The position numbers and the translations under genes were made by a program. Under the pieces are notes generated by a model, which had not been told where the DNA came from, searched no databases, and worked only from the letters and a program-made list of their open reading frames with translations. From Liolophura sinensis (Eukaryota > Mollusca > Polyplacophora > Chitonida > Chitonidae), in NCBI RefSeq assembly GCF_032854445.1, contig NC_088302.1, forward strand, positions 24,193,788 to 24,257,787: a stretch of DNA of 64,000 bases, read 5' to 3'. This document shows, in pieces, positions 32,691 to 46,060 of the stretch (position 1 is the first letter of the stretch; every line of letters starts with the position of its first letter).

Positions 32691-35600
32691 ACTCCTCGCC
32701 ACTTTAATTTCCCCAAACCTTGGTCTATCTCTGAAGCCATCAACTTGCATGAATTTAGCTGTAAGGAGCGTTCAACACAACAGCTTAATGCAAGTGCTTA
32801 ACATTTTTGCATGCAATCACATCAAAGTTTGTTTTTGAGAATGTTTCCGGCAAAAAAAGTCATATTAAAAGCTATACTACAATTAGACAGCTCCAATCTT
32901 GTACAGTCTGACGAGCCATGAAAGTAGATTGATTGAATTGTAAAGAAAGGCTGTTATGCAATTCATCATCGCAATTGCTTCTCAGCTTATCGATACAGGA
33001 TACGGCTCCTGGTTGATACAGTTCTCGGCAGGCAGTTGACGTATAAGTACGGTCAATTTACGTCGATAACTCTATCAATAACACAGAGAATAATTAAATG
33101 GTAGCATTACATGTATAATACGTGCTGCATCTTCCGTCTGAAATGATATATTCCATGGGCCAAGGCCCAAAATTTCACGCATTGGTTCCACCCAGGATGG
33201 CCAAAGCTATCTACTTTTAATTTAATACATGTGTTTAGTTCATGTTTTGATATGACAGCCCTCGCAGATGAGTAGCTTTGTATGGGTTACGCCCTCTTTG
33301 ATAAACATGTTCAATGTGTTAACTCATATATTTCCATCAGTCATACAATAACGGCGCTATTTGAACTACCAATCAACTCAGGAACAGAGTGTTTACCTTT
33401 AGGAATACCCTTAAGTTATCCAAACTAATCTTCTCAAACATAATGGCAGATTTGTTGATGGAGGATGACATTTTAGCCCACTCTGGGGTTGGAAGAGGGG
33501 TGAGCTATAGGGGAGAGAAGGACTGCATCAGCAGTTTTCTTTGCAGCCAGAAAATGACAGCGGACATAAAGTTTATGTTTTGCAACATTTTAGGGTATTC
33601 TATCGTAGTTGTGTTAACAATTAACTGTTGACCTCAGGTCTAAAAATCCGAATGGCAAATTCCATGGCCCCAAACAACAAAGGAAACTGCAATACTTCTG
33701 ATTCTTTCAAAGGGACACCCACACTCTCATTTGTCTGTCAGCGGATGCTATGGATGTTTAAACAACATCTTGCTCTTTAATTTGATGTCTTAATAACATA
33801 GTGGCTTTAATTATCCTGAGTGTTAGCAGTCATTGGTTCGTTGAACGGTCAAGCTGTCTGGATATAGGAGAAGATTTCTCTTCTCATCCGAAAAACAAAG
33901 TAAAGTGATTCATCCAACTAACTCTGAAACGTGATTGTTTTTGGACGTTTTGCCCTTGATGTTAAAACTGTCAGTCGTAAAACTGTCAAACTTTTTAATT
34001 TAGAACTAGAAAATTCTTTATAAGAAGAGCTTTTCTTTGTGCGTTTTCATTATCTCCTACAGTCTGTTTCTGTTCCTCCCCTGCATTACTTCTGGAGGAA
34101 TAAATTAATGATTATGGCTTATCGCGGCTATTTCTGGAAGAAGATCCCTGTATGTGTACAAATCGAGAGCTTCTAATGCACGACTGCAGCGCTGAGGTCC
34201 GTCTTGTGTAGGGCAAAGACTCTTTGGTCAAGTTTTTGGATTGCAGTTCTAAGTCTGCTCCCATCTGCATCAAACTCAGCAAAGTGGATAGGAGGCTAGT
34301 TTGTTTTCGTCCATTTGAGAACAGCTGCATCTGAATAATAATTTTTGAAAAATCTTTGCTTCACTGCTGTGAGAGAGTACGCGCACAATTTCATCTCTAA
34401 AGAGCGAATATCTTGAGATCTATCAAACAACGTTTTGGCTGAAACGTCCTGGAAGTATTTGGTGTATCCCAAGACAATATATACTAGTTACAGTAACAAG
34501 TTAATCAAAAGCACCTTTGATAGTCAAGTCTTTGTCGAAAATGTTACTGAGCTTGCAGTCGTGTTACATTTGTGAAATTTGTCTGTGTTCAAGTCCTGTT
34601 GCCTGATGTTCTCCATTCATTGTAGACGTTTCCACGAACCTAATCTACTCGAGATATCCAGGATTTAGAGTAACCGTCAACACAATGAATGATGCCTGGC
34701 TACTCAGTTTACATAGCAGTGTCTTCATCAACGAATGATATATCCAATTAGAAATAATTTGCTTTAGGGTCTCTTCCGTTAATGCATTTATGGCTCTGTA
34801 CAAGTATATCAGTGTATTTTGATGTAGTAGTTTAGCACATTGCATGTATCAAGTGTCAGAAAAGGCAACTCAAGTATCAAGTGTTTTAAAGACAATTTAC
34901 TACTTTGTAAGAATTTGAAAAAAAAGTATTTCGTCTGACATACACTTCATATCAGTGTATATATGGGGGGGAGATCTAACTTCAAAGTAGACATTTTCAC
35001 TCTGCAAAGAGTAATACGGAATAATTTAGTTCTCAGTCTTAGTGTTTGGCGGAACTTTCCATTACCAGTACTCTTGATGGAAAGTCATAAAATCTGACCA
35101 AAGGTTTGCTGTGACATTGTAGATCACATGTAAGGTAAATTCACGAACGTTTCGTATCTGAGCTAATCTACCTTAACTCACCGTGATAATTAGAGTCAAT
35201 AAAAGAAGGACACAGCTAGGCATACAAATTGTTGATAAACTGGTATCAGCCCAGCTGAAAGCCTTGGAAATCTTGCATGAAAATGTAGTGGTCAACTAAA
35301 TATTCAGCTAATAACATACATGAAATACAGACAAAATGTGGACTGCTAAGCTTTCTTTGCTTCATAAACAATACAAACCACCCTTTTAACTTATCGTCTT
35401 ATTATGTTATTAAGTGAGAGTCCACGATATAGTGACGTTCCTCTTGCTTGTTTTAATTTGCGCAACACCTTATAAGTTGATTTTTCATTTTATCAAAATG
35501 TGTGATAAAGCTACAATTGCAGAAAGGCTATCATGTCTTAATTTTCTTCTACCGACCCTATAAACCTGTGAGTGCCAATTAAGATTGGCCACGTCAGGTG

Positions 35601-36759
35601 GTACCAACATCAAGTGTGTCCCATGGGCTAAGATAAGATTTCCTGGGTAACGTAATTGCAAAGGTTTCTTTAAAGTGCAAAATTAATACACTCATCCACG
35701 TCGTTTGTTTAAACTACATCAGACAGCTTACTCACCCGATCGTAGTCAGCATCTCTATAGGCGACAACGTGAAAGTCAATGGAGATGTAAATGTATTCAT
35801 CAGTTTTTGTGAATGTTTTGTTTGAAGTATTTTGTTGACTAAACTTTCGTTCGCATTAAATAGTTTTAATTCAAACTTCAAACTGCTTAATAAAAGATTG
35901 GCTAATTTAAATAACTCAAACCATTGATTATTTCATCATTGTTTTCAGGCAATGCTCAAGACTTTTACACTAATAGAGTAGTGACTAGTTTTATAGACGG
36001 ATGCCCTGGTTAAACCACTGAACATTGGTAAGTTACTGACGAACTTTTACACGTGGATGACATATTTTCCACAGGTATGTTCAGATAGATATGAACGCGG
36101 TATTGATGGAAGACAGGTGGTGTTCAGCTAAAGTTGGACCGAGAAATCGACCGCATGAGTGTCATCGGTCTCCTATTGCCACAGTAATCCCACGATCACC
36201 TACACGGCGGGCGAATCTACGAATCATTTGAAGACCAGGGCAAATATGTATCCGACGGTTTAAGACTTAAGTCAAAAATTCCAACATAGCTACATAACTA
36301 GATGCTTTGCTCTAGAAAACTGATTCTTTACTTCTGCACAAGGCAGCAACAGCAATTTCAGGTGTTTCTAGCTCTGACATTGGCGATTTCAGCAGTTTAT
36401 GACTTATAAGTCTTATGTTGCTTGACAAAACCAGGCTCAAACTTTTACCATATATCCCAACCAAGATAAATGCAAGATACAGAGAAGCATTTTTGATATA
36501 AAATTGGCTAGAAGGCATTAAGCTTAGCAGAAAAGAAAAACAATATGTAATAACAGAATTACCAAGAATCAACTCGCCTGGGTTAACGGTGTAGCTAACG
36601 GGTATTTTATTCCGATATATATTTCATTTCCCGCAGCGTTTTATTATGATTAAGAAAATGGGTAATTATTTTCCTCTGCTTGTTTTGTTTTTTGGCTGAA
36701 TGGGAGAATTATCTGTTCTTTACTCCGCAGCAAATATCAGACAAAGTGAATTGGCGAAT
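32691..36759. other. Non-coding stretch
   Basis: No gene is recognised. A minus-strand frame at 34112-34330 follows an ATTATTATTCAG and could be a 72-codon terminal exon, but its peptide matches no family I know. Other frames are short. Confidence 0.4.
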
Positions 36760-37010
36760 AAACCCAATTTAATGTCAAAACACACTCTTAAACTCACGTC
36801 TCCGATAGAACTCGTATACGGGAATTAAAATAAAAGGCACCAGATACTGGCTTTCGGTTTAGGCTGTTCTATTGATTTTAACCGCTGGGAGATTACACAA
36901 TAGCTCCCATGAATGTGTAAAACTAGCCAAGCAGAAGAACGCCTGGAGACCTGTTAGGGGTTTATTGCATTTAAACAGCCACTTCAGCCATTAAACACGT
37001 GAGTAGAATT
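36760..37010 (-). repeat. Inverted fragment of the 44-51 kb duplicated sequence
   Basis: The reverse complement reads GAAGTGGCTGTTTAAATGCA, GTTCTTCTGCTTGGCTAG and CAGCGGTTAAAATCAATAGA. These words occur in the same order at 49690-49815 and, with more change, 44690-44800. Confidence 0.75.
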
Positions 37011-37324
37011 TGTGTATTTTCATGGAGCAAACTGCGAGTTTTAAAAATAAAATGACAAAAGTTCATCTTGGGAAATTGTTGTACACTACTATGTATAAGT
37101 TTGCTGTCACTTTAGAAGAGTTATGTATCAAGAGCTTGAGAGAAGTAAAATGAATTTATTCAAGACGTAACTGAAAATGGAGAGAATATGTTTTTTTAAA
37201 GAATCCTAATGGGTACTTGGCATCACTTGCAGCTGTTTCGAGGGAATTTGCAAAAATTCCGCCCCTTTTCATTGATTTTCATGTGAATGTTTCTTAAATG
37301 TGATGGTATCGTAGCATTTTGAGT

Positions 37325-37580
37325 AATTTTAGACCAGTAACGTAACATAAATTGCAGTTACATTACTGCATATTTTTGCCTAATTCTGCTTGAGTCCTAG
37401 TGTTAGGATGCCTTAAGCATTTACATAAACGGTTAGAATAAAACCCTAACTGGGGAAAATTGACAAGAAGCCGAATTTCCAGCGGTCCTATATGGTTAAC
37501 TACAAACTCACACACTGTCCTCGATTCTCTAGTTTTACTCTCCATACTGTGGTCATTTATATCGATTAGGTTTATCAATT
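37325..37580 (+). repeat. Unnamed dispersed repeat, copy 1
   Basis: The core is GGTTAGAATAAAACCCTAAC, then AATTGACAAGAAGCCGAATT, then TCACACACTGTC and CTCCATACTGTGGTC. It recurs at 45785-46060, 60335-60460, and inverted at 62935-63100 and 63575-63720. Confidence 0.75.
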
Positions 37581-38649
37581 TTCTGCAGCTAATAGCTTGT
37601 AAAACAGCTTTGATTGTTATTAATTGAATTACATTGTAAGATGGTTCCCGAATGGGGCTGAAATGGTTCTTTTCATGAACCTTTTGGTATTAATAAATGA
37701 AGTAAAAGATATTATATGTCTGTGTGTCGAGACAGGCATTCCTATATCAGTCGTCGACCCTCAGCTGATGTTCCGTGTCTGTAATCCCAAATCCCAAAAG
37801 CGACGTTTTAACATAAATCACGGAAAAACCTAAGAAAGAAAATAAAGCACGAAAAGTTTAGAGAAGAATGTTTACCTCCTAAATGAATCCATTTGCTTCG
37901 GAAATGGAGAGCGTTAATTTAAAAATAATGAAAACGATTTTTTGATGGCAAGCAAAACCAGAGTCTAATTTTGCAGTCTAAATGTGAGAAGTCCAATCGA
38001 TACAGCCGACATCTACGATTTCAACTCGATTCAAACAGCTTTTTCCTTATGGCGGGAAGTGGCACTGGTTTGAGAACGAGCTGTAGACCTTATACAAGCT
38101 GGCACTCCAGCCTCACTACTAGATTTTCGCTGATCGATCGGTGTGTTGCACTGACGTACTGAAGCATACCTTCAAGCTTAGCCTGCAAGTATACACCCAT
38201 ATCTCTGACAAAGAGTGGAAGTATCGATAGGAGCTTTGAAGTGTATATTTGTGCATGGAGAAGGTATTATTGCTTCTGTGGAAGCATGTCACAGAGAGGA
38301 CGATGTCAAGATGAAGTATGGAATACACGAATTCAAATGTAAGCAAATAAAGCGAGGAAAGAGTAAACCCGTTCGCCGCTGGTACCGTCCAAAAGGCAGA
38401 AAAACCACTGGATGAGTTTTCCTGTTGTGTATTGAGTCAACTCAAAGCACGCGTTTGCTTCAAACCTATTCCTAGAAGAATATGTCCCTTATCCTATGTG
38501 CAGCTGACGAGGACCTGGCCAGTGAAGTTGCATGGTGGAATACAGCTCTGTCTTGTATAGCTGCGGCTTTAAACCAGAAGGCTAACGATGTACCTGGGGA
38601 AGTGCGGTAGTTTAGTCCTTGCAGTCCTGTTCTTCTATCCATCAATTTT

Positions 38650-38665
38650 ACGTCATTAATGACGT
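38650..38665. other. Perfect 16-bp palindrome
   Basis: ACGTCATTAATGACGT is its own reverse complement and contains two CRE-like half sites, with a further GACGTCATTA nine bases on. A CREB/ATF-type site is possible but untested; no nearby gene start is recognised. Confidence 0.5.
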
Positions 38666-39454
38666 CTGGACGTCATTACAAGTAAAAATTCTTGAGTACA
38701 CCAAATAAAGGAATGAATAAAACAGTCAGTCAACTACCCTGTCAGTGCAATAAATGAACTCCTGTATCGTCGTCATTTTACTATTGGGTTATTCGCCTAG
38801 TCTGTCTGAAGAATTGCTTCATATAGACACACTTTAAGTTTTTCAAGTTACATTCTAAATCGATGAAACAAAAAAAAAACAGCCCCCAGGCCCCCACCCC
38901 CCAAAAAGAAAAGAAAACGAATCCCCTCGTCAAAAAATTATAAAACTACCTCGACATCTTAAAGGATACATGAAAACGAAAATTAGAGAAATGGACAAAG
39001 ATATATGATGCTTCCATTCTTAAGGCATAATTAATATTTCTAATGACTCCTCAAATGTATGCATATTTTCCGTCAATCGTCGGAAATATTCGAAACTGAC
39101 GTCATCGATGTTTTTTGTACTTATATATTTTGAGCCACCTCATATGTTTCGTAGTAATAAATAAAACCAAGCACTTCACGTATCCTTTAAATCGTGTGGA
39201 ATTATCACAGCACGGTTATGAACTAGAGAACCGTTTACTGTATATATTTTCATTATTTTCCATTCAGTTTACATGTAACCTCCATGTCTTTTAATACGGG
39301 ATAACATAACGCCCAATGGATTCGGTTCGTCAGAGAGCCTGATTTAAAATTGGTGATACAGCTTCTAAACCAGATGCATTTATAACATATAGGCTTAAGC
39401 GGCTAGTGTTATATCGAACAGTAGCTTATATACATGTATGACAAGTTGTATGAC

Positions 39455-39555
39455 CTCGGTGAAGTTTGCACAGGATTCCAACACAACACGATATTCGCCT
39501 GTCTGTGAATATGGACTTGAATGTTGTGTTGGAATCTTGCGCTAACTTCACCGAG
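39455..39555. ncRNA. Long imperfect hairpin (foldback or miRNA-like)
   Basis: Arms of 33 nt (39455-39487 and 39523-39555) pair at 30 of 33 positions plus one G-U, around a 35-nt loop. The left arm starts CTCGGTGAAGTTTGC and ends TTCCAACACAAC. Size and pairing would suit a pre-miRNA, but the near-perfect pairing and lack of bulges also fit a small foldback transposon. Transcription is unknown. Confidence 0.4.
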
Positions 39556-40616
39556 CTAAGTGTATGCCTGTTGTGCTACACAAATGGTTAGAAGACGACT
39601 TTGTTGCCATTGACATCGCGAGTGCATGGTTAATAATGATTCTAAGGTTCTGTCGTTGTTGTCGTTTTGTTTGTTGTCAGGATGACGAACTCTTTTTTTT
39701 CGTTCGTTGTGTCTGAAGTTCTTTATTTGTTACATTCTGAACTTGAATGGCCGCTATACTGCAAATCGGCTGTCCAGTGCATACATATTGATTTATACTG
39801 CACAGCCCTAAAGTAACAACCATTTACGACAGCCGCAAATTGATAAGCCGTGACTAGGGACTGTACCTGTGCATAGTTTGTTTTCGTACATGATTTCCAA
39901 TGGGACACCACCACGTGCATTTAAATTTATAGTCCGAGATTGCTCTGACATTAAGTTCGGCAAAATTGGTCCCAAACCAACGATCAATTAGTTTGAAAAA
40001 TTGATGCAATTATCTGGAGATGTACTTGATGGGTTATTTTTGTCTTATACGCCATGACAAACTGCCACAGCAAGTGCATCAGGTTTGATCGAACACAATA
40101 TTTGCCAAACCTAACAGCAGAGAAGTTTCGGACTATTAAATTTACGGATTGTCACTTCAGAAGACAGCTCGTCAGTAGATGGATGAAAAATACTGGCAAT
40201 CTGGCGTGAAACTCGTCTATTCAGTTCAAACTATAGTAAGTAATTGTGCTGACAGTTGATCAGGTTAACCTGTAATCGTTCGCTCTTTAACCCTTATTCT
40301 AACAGTTTACATATAGATTCTAACAGTATTCAGGTTATATGGCGCTATTCATTTATAGTCATCACTCGAAGCTTCCAGAAAGCTTATGGTGTTTTTGGTG
40401 GACATCTTGGTTGGATTATTCAACAGGTTTTTTGGTGGAGAAATATTCGAGACCGTCAATCAATAAAACTATGAAAATGTCAATTTCTTTTGATCTAAAC
40501 GCCTAAGGCAGTTTTTCAAATCGCATGCTGTAAGAGAAAACTCCACATGGAAAATTGTCCGTCAATTTTCTTAGATACGCAGTGTTAAGTTTAGAATTGA
40601 CTAATTAAATCCGGGA

Positions 40617-41161
40617 TCATGAGATTCTAATTGTAATGAATGGATATTTTGATGTTACGTCACAGAGAGTGACAATAAAACAGTAGTGATTCTCCTTTAA
40701 TTCCATTGATTCTGGATACATTTCTTTTTTGAACTGTTTCATGTAGGCGGAATATGTACGACCAAAGTTTGTTTTATACAACGTTTGATTGAACATAACG
40801 GAAATCCAATTCCCAAAACTTCTGGAATCGCATGAAGGGTAACCCGGATAAGATTTAGAATTAAAAATGCCTTGTGAGGTCGGACATTTGTGAAACACCG
40901 AAGCAATCAGCTTACTGAGGCGTTTGGTTAAGTCTTGATGAGTGATTGTACTGTAGATAGTCGAGAAGTCCCATGTGGGTGTTTACACCGCAGTGGACGT
41001 TTCAAATCTAATACTTCGGAAAGTGTCTTTGAATCGTTCAGTGTCAATATCTGAATTCTTTTTTCATAATAGTGAAAAGTATCTTTCCCAAAAGTGCATT
41101 TTCTGAATTCAGCTGAATGGTGCTTTATATGAAGTATCCAGTATAGCTTTGGTAAATCATT
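40617..41161 (-). pseudogene. Decayed reverse transcriptase fragment
   Basis: On the minus strand NDLPKLYWILHIKHHSAEFR resembles the LPTLYWLPKLHK-P-K-RFI block of a reverse transcriptase family common in marine invertebrate genomes. It is followed by NDSKTLSEVLDLKR, and after a frameshift near 40985 by TPTWDFSTIYSTITHQDLTK, matching the (T)FDFSTLYTSIPHDKL block. The catalytic YxDD region is not found, and the downstream part (to 40617) is open but not clearly alignable, so the element is internally deleted. The order of the two blocks agrees with the family. Not a working gene. Confidence 0.65.
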
Positions 41162-44100
41162 ATTGTCAGCTCTACGCGAAATACCCGCTCATTCAGAAAC
41201 ATGCGAATATCTTTTCCATAAACCGTGCTGACTAGCAGTCTGAAACTTTTAACAATTTGCACTGTATACCAACGAGTTCTCCGACACAGGCCTACATAGA
41301 TAGGAGCGAAGTTGCTAAATTAGCCTTATGTACAAAACGTGTGCTTTGTTTGTTTCACATACATCCTGATTGGAGCCAAATTGTCTAGCTAATTAAGCTA
41401 TCCTAATCATGGACGTGGCTGTACACTACCGAAAGCACACAAGGTGAATGCCTTCGCACTAGATGGATCATTACATACGAACTGGTTGTTATCTCGCATT
41501 CACAGGGGTAGTCATCTGACCCAGCGTAGTATACTACGCGGCTGATACATCCAATGCCATTTGTAATCAGCCTTGTATTCCCCAACAAAATCAGAGCAAA
41601 TCAATTTTTCAGGATCCGTCTGGCTTCAGCGTGTCGCCATAACGACGCACGAGACCACGTTTTCGCGATGGTCAGCAAATCCGTTGGGCCGTTTGTGTGA
41701 CGAATCAAGTATCATGGGATAGCTACTTTCGCTAGAGATCGTTTCCCGCGGGTTTCGTTTTATGGCCTTATTTTGTAAGGATAGCTTGAGAAAGTAGATC
41801 ATATCTTCACAAGTCTATCCCATCTTAACTATACTGTATACCAAAAGACACGCCAATCCATACTTTGTACAGACGAAATTTAGCTGCGGAAAGAGTCGCA
41901 CGTATTTGGTTTTACGCACCGTCTTGTCTATGTCTGAGTGCTGTGAAAACCAACGGACTGAAATGTAGCGAAGATGAGCCATTCTGCCGTATTTCACTGG
42001 TTAGGTGTGACCAACTGGTGCTTTGGATTACTCTCTATGCTGTTTATCTCATTGTACTCGAGTACATTGATTTTTATAATGACAAAATTACGAACAATCA
42101 GTCGATATTTTACTTTCACAAAGCATGGTCAAGCTGTTCACAAATGATGTAAGATCCAAATACGTTTAGGTTTGATTGTGCTCTTAATACGCATTACTTG
42201 CCAAATGGGGCTGTGCAGAAAATATTGTTGAACAATATCAGTTTATAAGAGCTTAAGCTTAAGACTGACTTAATGCGTTAATTGTTAATTAGAGCTAATT
42301 GGAATTTCACCAAATCATCGACTTTCCTAGCAATTAAAGGTCTAGTTTTTTTTATTACACAAAGTATTATAGTTCATCTGTAGATATCATGTGTTGGGCG
42401 TATGCTGGGGACTGAAATCAAAGCCGTGGTAAATGTATTTGGGCGTGACGAACTGTTAATTTAACCATCCAGCCTTTACTGTTTGAGAACATAGCAAAAT
42501 TAGCTGTTTAAATATTTGATGAAAGGTACTTTGCGACAAGGAAACAAAATGCCTTATGCAATAGTTTTGCGGGCTCGGAGATATTATGTCAAGTGGGCTG
42601 TCAACTAAAGCAATGTCAACTGTTTATAAATGTAAAGAAAGATGTTTTGCAACAGAACAATTCCTTCAGCAATGATTTTTAGCAGCAATACTTAAAGAAA
42701 TTCAGTAACATCGGGTTTTTAATTTAGATAGGCTGAAAAGTTTTCTCATGTGAGAACATTTTCTTTCCAAGCCAGAAATCTTTTACAACATCGGATTTGG
42801 GAAACAAAGATTATATAAGGTGGAATCTTGTAGTGTGTAAAAACTGTAATACTTTTACAACCCTAGCTATATTCAACTCAACTGAAAAAAGTAAACAGCT
42901 TGCAACTTGAATAAACTAAAAAAGAAGATTCGACAGATAATAAAGTTCATTCCAAAAGATTTCGTTTTTTTTCCGGTGATTTCGTCGCATGGAGGTGATT
43001 TCGTGTCAGGTGTAGCTTTCCGTAGGATAGCATTATTAGGGAAAATCTTTTGTCCCTTTTCTTAAGGCGATTATTATCAATGTAATTATACTTCGATTAC
43101 TTCGATTATAACAAATATTTGACAACATATAGGTTTCTAGTTCCGGTAATAATTCTTCTGACGCGATCTCGTCACTTTAACCCAGATGTGGAGATTCAGT
43201 GAGAATTAAGACGCGGCTGCACATTATATGTTCGATCGGTAATTATTCCACAACAATGCAATAATCTTATGAATTATTTATTTCAATGAAAAAAAGATAA
43301 TATTAGGTGTGAATAAATGAATAATTGCTGGTTTCAGTTTTTACTTATATAGGTTCCCGGCACATGCTTTCGGTTAAGCACATGACCCTACTTTGAAGTG
43401 TTTCTCCGTTACTTTTCAAGTAGAATTGGTTAACCTTTGGAAATCGTAGCATCATTAAGCAGAAACCGGGGATTTCAAATAAAAGTTTTTGAAACTTTAC
43501 CAGATGGTCTGGTAAGTTAAAAGTTTTGCAAGGAACACACGCTTAATCCCAGCCACAAATCATTACACCTGAGGTTTGTTAAGATTCGAATCGACATTTC
43601 GTTACCAAAAAGTTAGAACATATCCTTCAAAATACCTGAATACATGACTGAAATATTTTCCCCATCGTGCATCGTTGTTACGTTGATTAATTGCCAATGT
43701 TATTTAAGCAAACTTACTTTTGCTTAATTTGCGTATTGATTTGAAATCTTGCTTTCAGTTCTGTATATCGACGGTGTCCGTTTTGTAGCAAGCTTCGAAG
43801 GAAGCACTTGTCTCTTTCGTGTTGGGAGACAGAGACCCGTTTCTCAGTGGACAGCGGTACTTACAATTTAAGTCTGGGAAGTATATGAGCACTTCAAAAA
43901 TAAGACAGAAGGTACGTCAATAGAACTTGTGTGTCGCACATTAGTCAGTAAGCTTGTCTAATACTGAAAGATGGAGTACAAGGCCTGTAACTCGTTACAA
44001 CCATCTTCTAGTCAATGTATCGTGATATGGCAACCATTTACTATCAATCAATCAAAAATCCAGTAGTTCTTTAATACTACGTCTTCCTTAAAAAAACAGA

Positions 44101-44399
44101 CAAACAATGGTAAACAAATGTTGCCTGTAGAAGGTTCACAATGGATGAGGCTGACATGCAATGGTTCTTTTGCAAATTGAGACTGGATCTCAAATGAAAG
44201 TGGTTCAAACACACTCGTGAGCGGTCGGACTATGCCCTCTGCTAAAGGTCTTAATAAGAACCGTCCTTTTGAAGACCTAAATCTTTTAAGAACGTGTGTA
44301 CGATGTGATTCAAAAAAGAACCTTCTTCAGAAATGTTATTAAAGTGATTCAGGTGATTCAGAGCAACGTTAAACCAATCGAGAAGGAATTGTTCCTGTA
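41162..44399. other. Non-coding stretch
   Basis: AT-rich sequence with a local inverted repeat near 42738-42766 (TTCTCATGTGAGAA core). No exon is recognised. Confidence 0.5.
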
Positions 44400-45121
44400 C
44401 AGAATCCTTCTATAAAAACCTTAATATATTAAGAATTAATTTTAAAAGATGATCACTTCATTTTCTTTATGTCATGAATACACTTCTTCGTCTACCGTGG
44501 ACCAATTTTTAAAGAAAAGACCTCTAAGACACAACCAGATGCTCTTGATTCATGGACCTTCTTGACAAGCTGGGACCCTATTAATAGCAGTGTACAACGA
44601 TTTCCCGGAGACAGCTGATGTAATTTAACTTTTTCACTACACCAAGTTTGTGCCATTGAAATGCAGAAATTCCACTCACGTTTTCAATGATTGCAATGGC
44701 AAACCTTTGGCTGCTCTACAGGCGTTCTTTGGCCTGGCTAGTTTTACGTATTTATTTTAACTATTATGTAATCTCACAGCGGGTAAAATCAATAGAACAA
44801 CCTTATCGGAAAGCTAATATCTGGTACCTTTTATTTTAATTCACATGTACGGCTTTATAGGAGAAATAACAGATTTGGGGTCAATTTTGACATTGGTCTG
44901 TGTGACTTTCTATAATGTCTACTGCAAATTGTAGGGTAGTATTTCGCTGAGAGAACCAAATTAGACCAGCAAATAAAATTGCCCATCCTTTCGGTAAAAA
45001 CAAATGTTTGGAGAAATGATCCTTGAATAGGAATAGGAATCACGAGAGCTTCATTCTTACCTCAGGCGAGTCGATTCTTACGTCTATATAATAATATTAC
45101 AAAACATTCTCTTTTTTTTCC

Positions 45122-45290
45122 ACCTGAGTTCAAGTCCAGCTCATGCTCATTTATTAGTAAATTAATAATGCATTCCACCTTTAAAATTAGAATCCACTTT
45201 TTAACTGTATACTCAGAATTTCCACACACCATAATGGTGGCCGCCGTCGTAGAAGTGAAATATTTTTGAGCACGACACCTATCAAGTAAT
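45122..45290 (+). mobile_element. SINE family A, interrupted
   Basis: GAGTTCAAGTCCAGCTCATG is followed by foreign AT-rich sequence, then CATAATGGTGGCCGCCGTCG and GTGAAATATTTTTGAGCACG. The middle appears replaced or heavily diverged. Confidence 0.65.
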
Positions 45291-45784
45291 AAAAATATTA
45301 AGTAAGAATTACGAAATAACGAAAAAAGTTCCTATATAAGGCGTAAGCCTTGTCAATGCACCATCAACTGGCTGTTCGGAGTATGTTATAAAATGACGTA
45401 TAATGCCAAAAAAGGGCATACCTTAATTTGATATTAGGGCAATTATTAAGCATAACCTATTTCTATGTGCTAAGCACGATGTATGGAGCAACAGGAGTTC
45501 GCCCCAGTTGATAGATATTCAAATTCGACAGCATATATTTCTGTGATAGTAGAATTTGGCTTCAAACCAGCCTATTTGTAAAGATACGTTTGTAATTCGT
45601 ATAACTAGACGTTTAAATCTTATTTTCTTCTGTGAACAGAAGAGAACAGACTAGAAGAATGGTTTATTGATGTATTAATGAAAAAGTTCATTCATTTAAA
45701 GTCTTTGGTGACTTCGGTAAGTCTTCTATAAGGAAGGTGAAGACGAGGTCGGCAAGTTAGCAGGGAAGACAATTTTGATTAATT

Positions 45785-46060
45785 CTAGGCCAGTGACGTC
45801 TATTAATTTGTAAATAACAAAACTGCAGTTTTTGTTTACCTAGTTTTGCTTACCATGGTGCAAGGGGGCCTATGAATTCCTGCTATTTGTGCGTTTACAT
45901 GAACAGTTCGAATAAAACCCTGACTGAGGTAAACTGAAAAGAGGCCGTATTTCACTGTTTACATGTGACCATTTGCTAGCTGTCACACTGTCTTTGCTGC
46001 TCTGGTTTTTCTCTCTATGCTGTACGCATTTAATTATATCAACAAGCTTAGAGTGTAAAT
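45785..46060 (+). repeat. Unnamed dispersed repeat, copy 2
   Basis: Aligns with 37325-37580: GCCAGTGACGT, TTCGAATAAAACCCTGACTG, GAGGTAAACTGAAAAGAGGC, CACTGTTTACATGTGACCAT, then CTCTATGCTGT. Confidence 0.75.

Larger units (their letters stand above)
37581..40616. other. Non-coding stretch with a hairpin and a palindrome
   Basis: It contains a family A SINE tail remnant (about 38675-38722), the perfect palindrome at 38650-38665 and the hairpin at 39455-39555. No exon is supported. Confidence 0.5.

Noticed and set aside
36312-36572. Minus-strand 86-codon frame with hydrophobic stretches
   Set aside because: No family motif, splice support or paralogue conservation; hydrophobic runs are common in AT-rich noise.
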